NCBI GenBank assembly: GCA_005879255.1
Contig: VBKY01000050.1
Span: forward strand, 3,229-32,011
DNA: 28,783 nt
Direction of reading: 5' to 3'
Origin: Deltaproteobacteria bacterium
GTDB lineage: Bacteria > Desulfobacterota_B > Binatia > UBA9968
Shown: positions 1 to 7,590 of the stretch, one piece after another
How the letters are laid out: every line of letters starts with the position of its first letter
Numbering within the stretch: the first letter of the stretch is position 1
Position numbers and translations under genes: made by a program
The notes under the pieces: model-generated
What the model saw: the letters and a program-made list of their open reading frames with translations, nothing else
Told to the model about the DNA's origin: nothing
Database searches by the model: none

Positions 1-1086
1 CGCGATTACCCGAGGCTTCAGAAGTTCGAGGCTGTTCGCCACCGCGCGCCTGCTGGGTTTGCTGCCCTTGCTGTGCTTTTTGTTGTTGCTGGCCCTGCTG
101 TGTCGTTTGTTGTTGCCGGGCTTGTTGTGCTTGCTGCCCAGTTTGTTGTTGTTGAGCTTGTTGCGCCCGTTGTTGGGCCTGCTGTTGTTCCTGCGGCGTT
201 AAGGCCGAGCCGGTGTGACCGCGGTAAGCTTGCCGTGCCTGCACCTGTTGACTGGGACTCGCCTGGTTGTACCTCTGCTGGAGCGCCTGACTGTTATAAG
301 GGACACCTTTTCGATTGGCCGGATTGTGTTGCCAATTACCCTGCGCGTTTGCCGGCAGTTGTTGCGCGTACACGTTGCGGTTGATGTTGTTGTTGATGGT
401 TACGTTTTGATTGTAATTGTATTTGACGTTACCACTGCTCCAGTTCGGTGAACCCCACGCATAACCCCAGGCCGCGCCCATCGCGACTCCGGCGGCAAAG
501 GAAAAGGCAGCCGTGGTGGCCACATATCCCGGTGGGTAGTAGTAATACGGTGGATACGCGGGATACGGCCACGCGCCGTACACCACCGTTGGATTATAAG
601 TCGGAACGTAAATCACCTGCGGGCTGGCCGGCTCAATCCTGATGACCTTTTGCTCGACGTTCGAAGACTCTGGATTGTATCCATGACTGCTTTCTCTTGA
701 GCTAGAAAAGCGTCGCCCAACTTTTGTGTCCAATCGAGTTTCTCGCTCATCATGGTGATCACTTGGGGAAAATTCACCAGCGACTTGACGCTCGGGTCCC
801 AGCTTTGCGCCTCAAGCGCCTTGGTCAGAGCGTCGCCCTTGAGATTCTTGTTCTGCTTCGCAAACCGGTCGGCCTGCACCACATCCAAGGGGTAGGTGGA
901 CGCCACCAAAATTTGCGCAACCAGAGAATCCGGATATAGCGCGATGGGCGCCGCCAGCTGCTCCAATTCTTCCGGCTTAAAGGTTGGACTTGCTGCAGGT
1001 TGCTGCGCTATGACTCCCGGCGGCAACACCAGGAGTAATACTAGGAACGAAACCACCACGCGCACGCAAATGTGTTTCATCTTCAT
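1..1086 (-). pseudogene. DUF3300 secreted protein, frameshifted and cut by the window edge
   Basis: The N-terminal part (613-1086) has a signal peptide (hydrophobic run at residues 9-27) followed by the DUF3300 core: APIALYPDSLVAQ near residues 46-58 and SWDPSVKSL near 95-103. After MDTIQSLR the frame runs to a stop at 613. In another frame, from about 658 to the left edge, the expected continuation appears: VEQKVI, then SPQVIYVPTYNP, a Pro/Tyr-rich segment, and a long Gln-rich tail that is still open at base 2. The two halves are therefore one gene, broken near 655-680, where roughly 12 codons also seem to be missing compared with family members as I remember them. The start at 1086 is preferred because AGAGAGGA lies 6 bases upstream; an upstream ATG at 1092 is too close to it. 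Function is unknown; the product is predicted to be exported. It is either a real pseudogene or an assembly error. Confidence 0.8.
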
Positions 1087-1163
1087 TGGCATTCCTCTCT
1101 TCTCCAGTGTGTCAGTGTTTTTTCTCTCTTGATCAAAAGTCAATCTTTATTCTAAGAATTTTC

Positions 1164-1190
1164 CGTTCATGCTGAGCTTGTCGAAACATG
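1164..1190. repeat. Dispersed GAGCTTGTCGAA-type small palindrome
   Basis: The core GAGCTTGTCGAA lies between short inverted arms (TTCATG and CATGGAA). I recognise this core as a small intergenic palindrome scattered through many unrelated bacterial genomes. It lies upstream of the DUF3300 gene. No function is known. Confidence 0.4.
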
Positions 1191-1258
1191 GAAGTTCTTT
1201 TTTCAGCAACTTGTGAAATAAAACGCGACTCAATTTCATTTGAAGCTCTTACATTCAA

Positions 1259-1423
1259 AGGGACGAGTGTCGAGTACCGAGGGTCGAGGTCTGATTGAAC
1301 AGAAGTCAACGGAGGGAACGAAGGTTTTCCAGAAAATTTCTCCGTTAACTTTGTTTGCTCCTGTTGAAATTGAATTATTCTTCCCTCGACACTCGACACC
1401 CGTCCCTCGACCCTCGTCCTTCT
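1259..1423. repeat. TCGACACTCG-type arrays around a short ACAGGAG palindromic element
   Basis: Degenerate GAGTGTCGAG/GAGGGTCGAG units lie on the left and the inverse CTCGACACTCGAC/CCTCGACC units on the right (about 1381-1420). Between them, 1293-1376 holds a short element with inverted ends: GAACAGAAGTCAACGGAG on the left, GTTTGCTCCTGTTGAA on the right. The same ends recur at 7371, 8848, 12986, 14351 and 16200. This fills the space between two minus-strand genes; I see no gene in it. Confidence 0.7.
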
Positions 1424-1915
1424 TCACTGCACCAGCGGTACGCCCTGCGCGATGTCATATTTGATGACAGCGCGGATCTTGTTCTCGATCTGTAGATAGC
1501 GCGCAACTTTTTTCGCCGGCAGCACTTTGCCGAGCTTCGCCGCGTAGGTGCCCTTGAGATCGGCTTCGGCCTGTTCGATAGAAAGCGCCTCGTCGATCAG
1601 CTTCTTCGCCTTGTCGTCCGTGAGCGACTTGGTGCGGAAGTCGGCCGCGTAGCTATCCAACAGGTTGGCCATCCGTCGATTAATTTTTTGCAAGTCCTTC
1701 TGATAGGCGTCGTAGATCGGCCAAAACCCTTTGGCCTCCGATTCCGTCAGTTCCATGTTGGTCGCCACCACCAATTTTTTGTCGCCCTTAATCTTGTCAC
1801 GCAGTATTTGCATGTTGTCCGCCGGCTTATCCTGCGCCGAGTAGAGCGGCATGGAACCAAACAGCATGATCGCCAGCGCCGCGCCGATAGTTTTTTTCAC
1901 CAAATTTAATCTCAT
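1424..1915 (-). CDS. Secreted helical protein, paralogue of the gene at 2908-3390
   Basis: A 163-aa protein with an N-terminal signal peptide (KKTIGAALAIMLFGS, then an AQD region). The mature part is predicted to be all helix and rich in Lys, Glu and Ala. Conserved blocks are LTESEAKGFWPIYDAYQKDL, SLTDDKAKKLIDE and ARYLQIENKIRA. I recognise it as an uncharacterised periplasmic family loosely resembling Spy/CpxP-type helical proteins, but I cannot give it a function. AAGGAG lies 6 bases upstream of the ATG, directly after the repeat array at 1921-2046. The protein at 2908-3390 shares most of these blocks and the ending VPLVQ, so the two arose by duplication on either side of the SYLF gene. Confidence 0.85.
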   Translation of the reverse strand: MRLNLVKKTIGAALAIMLFGSMPLYSAQDKPADNMQILRDKIKGDKKLVVATNMELTESEAKGFWPIYDAYQKDLQKINRRMANLLDSYAADFRTKSLTDDKAKKLIDEALSIEQAEADLKGTYAAKLGKVLPAKKVARYLQIENKIRAVIKYDIAQGVPLVQ

Positions 1916-1920
1916 CGATC

Positions 1921-2046
1921 TTCTCCTTCAGGCCTCAGGTTTCGGGTGTCAGGTGTCAGGAGTTCCGAATCCTCACAGAAACCTGAACACTGAAACCCTG
2001 GTCTCGTTCACTGTTCCCTCGTCACTCGACTCTCGACACTCTCTCG
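1921..2046. repeat. CAGGTTTCAGGTGTCAGG-type palindromic array
   Basis: Tandem degenerate CAGGTTTCGGGTGTCAGG units (1929-1960) are followed by their inverse, CCTGAACACTGAAACCC (about 1983-1999), and then by CTCGTCACTCGACTCTCGACACT units up to the next stop codon. The left end runs into the Shine-Dalgarno site of the gene ending at 1424 (minus strand reads GGCCTGAAGGAG). It would fold as an imperfect hairpin in the transcript. Confidence 0.65.
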
Positions 2047-2048
2047 CC

Positions 2049-2621
2049 CTATGGATTCGGGTTGATCCGGGTAATCTTCGATCCCTGGATACCGACACCA
2101 CCCATCAGTCCCTTCTGGTCGAAGATAAAAGCATAGACGCCTTTCTGCAGCGTTGTGGTCGACAAGTTCTTGCCGAATCCCGCGTCCAATATAACCAGAC
2201 TCGGTCCTGTCCCCAATTCAAAGCCGGCGCTGTTGTCGAGATACTGCACCGATGCATCGTCCATGAAAAACAAGACATAGCCAAAAGCCTGAACCCCGGC
2301 CTGAAATCCATAGGACGCCGCCAACGACCGATAATAGGCAACCGACTTCCCGCCTTTGCGCAACGCCCCGTCACCGAATTGGCCCGCGATAATGAAACCG
2401 CCTTTGACGATGCTCGGGAAAACCAGCACCGCCACCGCCTTGTCGCCCAGAGCTTTCGCGCCCGGCGTATGCTTGTAGAGGTCATCCAAGGACGCTCTCG
2501 CCTGCCGGTCGATGGCGCTTGCGTTCGCCGCCAGCGCCGCAGCCGGGCTAAAGACGTTGAAAGCGACCGTGATTACCGCGATCGCAACAGTCATACTTAT
2601 TTTCACGAAATGAAATTTCAT
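2049..2621 (-). CDS. SYLF (Ysc84-like) lipid-binding domain protein, secreted
   Basis: A 190-aa protein with a clear signal peptide (hydrophobic residues 10-30, cleavage near ALAANA) followed by a single SYLF/Ysc84 domain that fills the mature protein. Recognisable blocks are KAVAVLVFPSIVKGGFIIAG, YYRSLAASYGFQAGVQ, FELGTGPSLVILDAG, and the C-terminal YAFIFDQKGLMGGVGIQGSKI. Eukaryotic members bind phosphoinositides. Bacterial secreted members are common and mostly uncharacterised, with a membrane or lipid-binding role assumed. The start is supported by AAGGAG nine bases upstream. It lies between the two paralogous helical proteins in one minus-strand run. Confidence 0.9.
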   Translation of the reverse strand: MKFHFVKISMTVAIAVITVAFNVFSPAAALAANASAIDRQARASLDDLYKHTPGAKALGDKAVAVLVFPSIVKGGFIIAGQFGDGALRKGGKSVAYYRSLAASYGFQAGVQAFGYVLFFMDDASVQYLDNSAGFELGTGPSLVILDAGFGKNLSTTTLQKGVYAFIFDQKGLMGGVGIQGSKITRINPNP

Positions 2622-2632
2622 TGTATCTCTCC

Positions 2633-2905
2633 TTCAGGTTTCGGATTTCAGGTTTCAGGTGCCAGGTGCCAGGTTTCAGGGCTGAGAAAGAGTCAGAAGT
2701 GATCAGTGATCAGTCAACAGTCATCGAATGCGGAGAGGACTAGGCAACTCCCAGAAAACGAAATACTGTGTAAACTACGAAACGACCTGAAACCTGAACA
2801 CTGAAACCTTCTCCTCCACTGTCCGACTGAAACCTGAACACTGAAATCTGCTCTCGTTCACTGTTTCCTAGCTCCTCGTCTCTCGCCCCTCGTCACTCGT
2901 CCCTT
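2633..2905. repeat. CAGGTTTCAGG-type palindromic array with a GTGATCAGTGATCAG segment
   Basis: This 273-base gene-free stretch holds CAGGTTTCGGATTTCAGG units and GGTGCCAGG units (2633-2680), then a GTGATCAGTGATCAGT segment near 2699. The inverse CCTGAAACCTGAACACTGAAACC units appear twice (about 2789-2810 and 2828-2846). It finishes with CTCGTCTCTCGCCCCTCGTC units up to the stop of the next gene. The minus-strand copy ends at the Shine-Dalgarno site of the SYLF gene. No open frame here looks real. Confidence 0.65.
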
Positions 2906-2907
2906 CC

Positions 2908-3390
2908 CTACTGCACCAGCGGCACCGTTGCCGCGAGGTCATACCTCATCAGGATTCGGTACTCGTTTTCGATCTGCAGATAACGCGCCGCTTTCTTCGC
3001 CGGCAACGCTTGCAGCACCTTTGGAGCATAGGATTTGCGGTGCTTGGCGTCGTCTTTCTCGAGGGCGATCCACTCGTCGAGCAGCTTCTGCGCTTTCTCA
3101 TCGGTGAGCGACTTGTTGCGATAATCGGCGGCATAGCTCTGCAGCAGGTTGAGCAGACGCTCGTTGATCTTACGCAAATCCTTCTGGTAGTCCTCGAAAA
3201 CCGGCCAGAATTTCTTTGCTTCCGATTCGGTCAGCTCCATGTAATTCGCGACGATCAATTTCTTGTCCGCCTTGAGCTTCTCGTGGATAATTTCCAGATT
3301 GTTCGCGGGCTTGTCTTGGGCCGGAGCGGGAATCGAGAAACCCGATAATCCAAAACATAAAGCTATTGCCAGCAAAGTTTTTCGCTTCAC
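2908..3390 (-). CDS. Secreted helical protein, paralogue of the gene at 1424-1915
   Basis: A 160-aa protein starting at GTG, with GAGGAG eight bases upstream. The signal peptide is RKTLLAIALCFGLSGFS followed by an APAQDK cleavage region. The mature part repeats the blocks of its paralogue: NNLEIIHEKLKADKKLIVA, LTESEAKKFWPVFEDYQKDL, SLTDEKAQKLLDE, ARYLQIENEYR, and the final VPLVQ. Function is unknown and the product is predicted to be periplasmic. Its likeness to the 163-aa protein over the full length, and the shared position on either side of the SYLF gene, indicate a tandem duplication. Confidence 0.85.
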   Translation of the reverse strand: MKRKTLLAIALCFGLSGFSIPAPAQDKPANNLEIIHEKLKADKKLIVANYMELTESEAKKFWPVFEDYQKDLRKINERLLNLLQSYAADYRNKSLTDEKAQKLLDEWIALEKDDAKHRKSYAPKVLQALPAKKAARYLQIENEYRILMRYDLAATVPLVQ

Positions 3391-3471
3391 GACTGATCTC
3401 CTCTAGAACTGCAAAATTTTGAAGCCGACCATAACGCGGAATGTCAACGATCGTCTATTGTCCTTTGGTGC

Positions 3472-3660
3472 AATATGGGGAGGGGCCAGGGAGGAGTGTC
3501 GAGGGTCGGGTGTCGAGGGAGAGGAGTGCCGGAGTTGGAGTGTCAGATGTGCAGGGGGAAGAGAATAGCAACTGTTTTTTCGTTTGCCGCTCTTTGCTCC
3601 GTTGCCTTTCACTCGACACCCGACACTCATCCCCCAACCCTTGTCCCTCGACACTTCCGT
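3472..3660. repeat. TCGACACTCG-type palindromic array
   Basis: The left arm (3477-3550) consists of GAGGAGTGTCGAGGGTCGGGTGTCGAGG-like units. The right arm (3608-3656) is the inverse CACTCGACACCCGACACTC / CCCTCGACACTTCCG. About 55 bases separate them. It lies between the ends of two minus-strand genes and would form a long imperfect hairpin. I see nothing else in the 270-base gap. Confidence 0.65.
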
Positions 3661-3661
3661 T

Positions 3662-4402
3662 TCAGTACGCGACGCGAGCCTTCTTTACCTGATCCGAGCG
3701 GATCCAGCCGTGCTGGGCGAAGAACTCCGAGAGATACCTCGCCACTTGATCTCCGCTGTCTCCGGCCATGCGCTCCACTTCCGAACGATATGCTTTGACA
3801 CCTGTCAGCGCTGCGTTACCGATCACCATACCCGCGGTGACTCCGCCTTGCACGGCTGCGCCCGCCCCCAATGTCGGCGCAGCACCCGGCAATTTACCGC
3901 TGTCGGAATGGGTCGCGAACTCGAGCAATTTCCGCCGCTCTGTGCCTTGATACACCTGAACTTGCGTGTCGACCGTCGACGCGCCGGAGCCAAATCCCAC
4001 GACAACGCGGTGCAGTTTGTTGCCTTCGTTGACGTCGACAAACTGCCCGTCGATCACGAGATCATTGCTCGTTGCTGCAGTACCGCGTTCGACGCGCTCA
4101 ACGGTAAAGCCCAGCGCTCGCAGCGCATCGATCAACTCTCCTGCCAGGGCCTCGACGACGTTGCGCGCTATCTCGCGCTCGCGTTCTGCCGGATCTTTGA
4201 TCGACGGTTGTTGCCGCATGATTCCCTGATATTCCTTCACGTCCTGCGCGCTCACGGCAAAGTTGTAGACAAGAATACGTGATGGTCGGGAAATATCCTT
4301 GTCCTGCGTGCGGCTCATGGTTCGCACGCCGGTTTGGCCGCACGCGCTAATGCAAAAAATGAAAACCGCGCCACAGAATCCACTCCACAAAAGTTTGCTC
4401 AT
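3662..4402 (-). CDS. DUF4410 family lipoprotein
   Basis: A 246-aa protein. The start at 4402 is chosen because GGAGGAG lies just upstream and a lipoprotein signal follows at once (hydrophobic stretch, then CISAC with the lipidated Cys at residue 21). An earlier in-frame ATG at 4489 would add 29 residues without a signal. The body carries DUF4410 features: RILVYNFAV early on, EIARNVVEALAGELIDALRALGF, a DLVIDGQFVDVNEGN strand region, and a Gly/Ala-rich stretch near residues 165-190. Related lipoproteins are uncharacterised. Given its sorting signal it is probably attached to the inner face of the outer membrane. Confidence 0.8.
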   Translation of the reverse strand: MSKLLWSGFCGAVFIFCISACGQTGVRTMSRTQDKDISRPSRILVYNFAVSAQDVKEYQGIMRQQPSIKDPAEREREIARNVVEALAGELIDALRALGFTVERVERGTAATSNDLVIDGQFVDVNEGNKLHRVVVGFGSGASTVDTQVQVYQGTERRKLLEFATHSDSGKLPGAAPTLGAGAAVQGGVTAGMVIGNAALTGVKAYRSEVERMAGDSGDQVARYLSEFFAQHGWIRSDQVKKARVAY

Positions 4403-4485
4403 TGTTCTCCTCCTGATTAATGACCTCTGCCAAGATTCGTACATCGAGAATTGGTTTGAATCGCGCGCCATTTTTCGCCTGCCAT

Positions 4486-5523
4486 TCACTGTGGTCGCGG
4501 CATGGGAAGTCCTTCGCGAATGCGCCGCGAGAAATCCGCGTCGCCGTCAGCGGCCTTCGCCTTTTCCGTGATATCGCTGCGCCGTTTAAGCTCCGGGAAC
4601 GGCAGGCTGGTGTCGATCATGCCACGCTCGTAGCCGAGCTCATCGAGATAGCCATTGGCGAAAAGTTTCCAGTGCAAGGGCCTCGCCACGCCGACTTCCT
4701 GGGCGTGGTAACGGATCGCCGTGGTGCAGTTATGGGTGAGCGCGTTGTACCAACGCGGCGCTGCCGCCAGACTATTGATCTCGCGCAAATAAGCGAGCAA
4801 CATCGCGCGCGCTTGCTCCGGCGGATGAGTCAACCGATAGAGAAAGACCTGCTCGCCCCGATGTTTTGCCCGTAGGCCGATCACGTCGCGTTCATCGGCG
4901 ACGACGTAATAGAGCTCGAACTGGCGAAAAAATCCGCGCAGCGCCGAATAGGTCTCGCCCTTTTCTTTTCGCGTTTCGATGGAAACCGCGAGGTGACGGC
5001 CGTCGGCGAACTCCCAGCTCGCGATCGTGTGGGCGATCAGAGTCGGTCCCCAGTACGAAAAAAACATGTCAAAATCGACAACCTGACTGATATTGTAGGT
5101 TCGCGTTTCCCAACGTTCGGTAAAATCCGTTTCGCTGCGATAGGCGAAGTTGCGAATATTGCGCAGCGTAACCTTATCACCTGCGATCAGCGCGCTCGGC
5201 AGTTGCGCCACGTCGGGCGACCAGTCTCGGTCATTGCGCGGCGCAATCGAGAGCCACCATACCAGCACGATCAAGAACGCGCCGAGAACGGCGAACACCG
5301 CACGTCGAAACGGCTTGAGCAAAATGAGCGGCGCGGCGCAACCGAGAACCAGCGTCGCGGCGAGAAGCCCCGCCAGCCAGCGCGCCGACGGTCCGTCGAA
5401 CCACAACGCCGCAGCGCTCCACGCAGTGATACCCGCGAGCAGTATCAGCAGCACGCCGCGAATCGGCATACGCCAAAGCGGTAAGCGCTGCCTGTCGGAG
5501 ACTGTTTGCCCGGCGCTTGTCAT
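4486..5523 (-). CDS. DUF4105 (Lnb N-terminal-like) membrane protein
   Basis: A 345-aa protein. The first third has three hydrophobic segments (roughly residues 20-40, 48-70 and 75-95). A soluble domain follows with the DUF4105 pattern: RNFAYRSETDFTERWETR, SYWGPTLIAHTIASWEF, RHLAVSIETRKEKGETY, and the Cys-containing YNALTHNCTTAIRYH near residue 280. The domain resembles the N-terminal part of lacto-N-biosidase-type proteins and has an NlpC/P60-like His/Cys arrangement; its substrate is unknown. The start at 5523 lies one base after the TGA of the DUF4239 gene (TGAAATG), which points to translational coupling. An ATG further upstream would overlap that gene deeply. Confidence 0.8.
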   Translation of the reverse strand: MTSAGQTVSDRQRLPLWRMPIRGVLLILLAGITAWSAAALWFDGPSARWLAGLLAATLVLGCAAPLILLKPFRRAVFAVLGAFLIVLVWWLSIAPRNDRDWSPDVAQLPSALIAGDKVTLRNIRNFAYRSETDFTERWETRTYNISQVVDFDMFFSYWGPTLIAHTIASWEFADGRHLAVSIETRKEKGETYSALRGFFRQFELYYVVADERDVIGLRAKHRGEQVFLYRLTHPPEQARAMLLAYLREINSLAAAPRWYNALTHNCTTAIRYHAQEVGVARPLHWKLFANGYLDELGYERGMIDTSLPFPELKRRSDITEKAKAADGDADFSRRIREGLPMPRPQ

Positions 5524-5524
5524 T

Positions 5525-6307
5525 TCACTTTCCCATGCTTTCCCGCAGCTCCACCAGCGCCTGGTCGAAGGCATCAACGCGGATCAAGCCCAACCGCGGA
5601 TATTCGATGTCGAGAATGACGAAGACCGAAGCCGCCATGACGAACGCGAGGCCAAGCGTGTGCAGCCAGTTGCGCTTCTTGCTACCGGCCATGCCATAGC
5701 CCATCAGCAGCGAACTGGCCAGCGCCACACCGAAGAGCAGCGCGAAGATGACCATCGGCGGATGCATTTGCGTAGCCATCGTCCGGGTCGTCGTGATATC
5801 GATCATCGCATTGAGCGCGGGCAGGAGCAGCATCGGCGCGGCGGGTGAAGCGCCCTGTGCCCTGCTGACGGCAACCGCCTGGCGCCAGATTTCCCCCAGC
5901 AGCTTGTTGCCTTTGACAAGCTCCTCTTTCGCCGCCGCGATATCCGGCAGTTTCCGATAGACTTCTATGCGTGAATCTAAATAACGGCGAAAGTTTTCCC
6001 GCAGCGCAGGCTGCGCGGCAGTTGGAAACATATCCAAGCGGAGATACGCAGTGCCGATCGCGTTGGTCTCCTCGACGATCAACTGCCGGCGCGTGTCGAA
6101 TCTCGAAGCCGCCCCGGAGAAGGTAAATGCGATAAGCAGCCCGAGCAAGGCAAAAACAGCGCCATCCACGACGGCCACGCCCGCTTCCGCTCCCTCGGGA
6201 TTTTGCGCAAGACGCTGGACTCCGATACGCCGGCCGACTTCGAGCAGGACGAGCATGCCGACAAACAAACCGAGGCTCAACAGTGCTGTGTATAGTGTGT
6301 AGGTCAT
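5525..6307 (-). CDS. DUF4239 (bestrophin-like) membrane protein
   Basis: A 260-aa membrane protein with two hydrophobic segments near the N-terminus (about residues 5-22 and 45-66) and two near the C-terminus (about 185-206 and 215-235), separated by a helical soluble region. DUF4239 signatures are VVDGAVFALLGLLIAFTFSGA, SRFDTRRQLIVEETNAIGTAYLRLD and LDIEYPRLGLIRVD. Distant similarity to bestrophin anion channels is claimed for this family; transport has not been shown as far as I know. It is coupled to the DUF4105 gene by a one-base gap. No strong ribosome-binding site precedes the ATG, and the leader consists of TCGACACTCG-type repeats. Confidence 0.85.
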   Translation of the reverse strand: MTYTLYTALLSLGLFVGMLVLLEVGRRIGVQRLAQNPEGAEAGVAVVDGAVFALLGLLIAFTFSGAASRFDTRRQLIVEETNAIGTAYLRLDMFPTAAQPALRENFRRYLDSRIEVYRKLPDIAAAKEELVKGNKLLGEIWRQAVAVSRAQGASPAAPMLLLPALNAMIDITTTRTMATQMHPPMVIFALLFGVALASSLLMGYGMAGSKKRNWLHTLGLAFVMAASVFVILDIEYPRLGLIRVDAFDQALVELRESMGK

Positions 6308-6309
6308 CT

Positions 6310-6508
6310 CAGAGTCTCAAGGAGTGTCGTGGGTCGAAACACGAGTGTCGAGCACCGAGGGTCGAGGGGAAGGGTGTAGAGTGATCGAGAACTGAGAAGG
6401 ATTGGAATGTTGGAATGATGGAAAGAATGGAATGAAGCTCCCAAAATTCCACTATTCCATTACTCCAATGTTCCATTCTTCTCTCGTCACTCGACACTCG
6501 TCACTTCT
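6310..6508. repeat. TCGACACTCG arrays flanking a GGAAT-type hairpin
   Basis: GTGTCGTGGGTCGAAACACGAGTGTCGAG units (6325-6368) come first. They are followed at 6399-6480 by TTGGAATGTTGGAATGATGG units facing their inverse ATTCCACTATTCCATTACTCC. CTCGTCACTCGACACTCGTC closes the array. It is divergently placed: the DUF4239 gene begins to the left and the vapB gene further right. No gene is visible. Confidence 0.65.
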
Positions 6509-6612
6509 TTACAGGAGGCAACAGATTCGCGATCGGGGATACGGGTTTCGAGATACGCGCATCTCGAATCTGACATCCCCTTATCTCGTATCCCTATATC
6601 TCGCATCCCCGT
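6500..6612. repeat. Half ACAGGAGGCAACAG element plus GATACGGG-type hairpin
   Basis: TCACTTCTTTACAGGAGG at 6501 is the left end of the recurrent composite element, but no matching right end follows. Instead 6531-6612 holds GGGATACGGGTTTCGAGATACG units facing CTTATCTCGTATCCC and ATCTCGCATCCCC units, a further palindromic unit family. The array ends just before the vapB promoter. Confidence 0.55.
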
Positions 6613-6622
6613 CAGACTCTCT

Positions 6623-6658
6623 TTGAAATACTCCCGTACCCTTGGTATGGTTTTCCAT
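6623..6658 (+). promoter_or_regulatory. Leaderless vapB promoter with overlapping inverted repeat
   Basis: TTGAAA (6623-6628), a 17-base spacer, and TATGGT (6646-6651) fit a sigma-70 promoter. Seven bases separate the -10 box from the ATG at 6659, so transcription would begin at or next to the start codon; there is no Shine-Dalgarno site. TATGG-TTTT-CCATA (6646-6659) is an inverted repeat covering the -10 box, a plausible site for repression by the VapB protein. The same layout occurs at 8108. Confidence 0.55.
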
Positions 6659-6886
6659 ATGAAGACAACTCTTAACATTGATGACACCGTTATGGCTCAA
6701 CTAAAGCGTGAAGCGGCACGCCAGAGGCGCACGATGTCAGAACTTGTCGAGACGGCCCTGCGCAATCTGTTCCGGTCCCAGAAAAAACCGCAGGAACTTC
6801 CCCCGCTGCCTACGTTCCGTAGCGGCGGCGCGCTGGTCGACGTCGCGGATCGAGATGCCCTGTACCAGGCTATGGAAGGGCGGTAG
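6659..6886 (+). CDS. vapB: VapB-type ribbon-helix-helix antitoxin
   Basis: A 75-aa protein. The N-terminal half is a ribbon-helix-helix fold (MKTTLNIDD strand, then AQLKREAARQRRTMSELVETALRNLF). The C-terminal tail with PPLPTFRSGGALVDVADRDALY is typical of the part of VapB that wraps the toxin. The start at 6659 fits the RHH strand; a possible upstream ATG at 6623 lies inside the promoter and is rejected. The stop overlaps the GTG of the toxin gene by one base (TAGTG). It is expected to bind its own promoter and neutralise the PIN-domain toxin that follows. Confidence 0.85.
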   Translation: MKTTLNIDDTVMAQLKREAARQRRTMSELVETALRNLFRSQKKPQELPPLPTFRSGGALVDVADRDALYQAMEGR

Positions 6887-7324
6887 TGCTCGTCGTTGAC
6901 ACGAATGTCCTGATTTACGCCGCCGACGGCGACTCGCCGTTCCACGTTGCCTGCCGCGACTGGCTCGAACGTCAGCGACGACGGCCGGACGCCTGGTATA
7001 TTACCCTGGGCGATCCTGTATGAGTTCCTGCGCGTGACGACTCATCCGCGAGTAATGCGCCGGCCGTGGAACGCACGGGAAGCGTGGACCTTTGTCCAGG
7101 GACTCCTCGCCTCGCCCGGACTTAGTGCTGTCGTCCCAACTCAACGACACCCCGCCGTTGCTGAGCAGGTCATCGGAGAACTTCCTCACCTCGCAGGCAA
7201 TCTGATCCACGACGCGCATACAGCCATCCTCATGCGTGAGCATGGAATCCGGCAGATCTGCACACGCGATGCAGACTTTCACTGGTTCCCTTTTCTCGAA
7301 GTCATCGATCCCCTCCAACCCTGA
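6886..7324 (+). pseudogene. vapC: VapC-type PIN-domain toxin, one-base frameshift
   Basis: The GTG at 6886 begins LVVDTNVLIYAADGD, the first acidic motif of a PIN ribonuclease. The frame is lost near 7003-7010, in TTACCCTGGG. Removing one C restores AWYITWAILYEFLRV and an open frame to 7324, with the remaining acidic residues in YEF, HDAHTA and TRDADF. The total length (439 bases) is a multiple of three plus one, as expected for a single insertion. As written, the protein would stop after about 45 residues and lack most of its active site. It could be an inactivated toxin or a homopolymer sequencing error. VapC proteins cleave tRNA or rRNA. Confidence 0.8.
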
Positions 7325-7370
7325 CACCCAGGTACTTCGCTGTTTTTTTCACCCCACCTCGTCACTCGTT

Positions 7371-7566
7371 CCTTCTTCACAGGAGGCAATAGAGGAGCAG
7401 AGGCAAGGGAATTGGAACGATGGAATAGTGGAATGGTGGAAAAGTGGAAACACGAAATGATGGAATGGTGGAATAATGGAATGATGTTCCGATGTTCCAG
7501 TCTTCCAACCTTGCAATATTCCATTCTTCTACTCTCTGTTCTCTCCGTTTGCTCCTGTTAATTTTT
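7371..7566. repeat. Composite palindromic element (long form) with GGAATGRT core
   Basis: The left end CTTCTTCACAGGAGGCAATAG is matched in inverse by TTTGCTCCTGTTAA on the right. The core is a run of GGAATGATGGAATAGTGG units (about 7410-7480) facing inverse TTCCAGTCTTCCAACC units (7494-7530). It fills the convergent gap between vapC and the globin gene and could act as a two-way terminator. The same long form recurs at 8848 and 12986. Confidence 0.7.
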
Positions 7567-7590
7567 CCGACGTTGACTCTCGTCACTCGG

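Noticed and set aside
73..384. Plus-strand open frame rich in Val, Leu and Ala resembling a membrane protein
   Set aside because: It is the antisense of the Gln-rich tail of the DUF3300 gene (CAA/CAG read backwards as TTG/CTG). It has no ribosome-binding site, and the minus-strand reading fits a known family.
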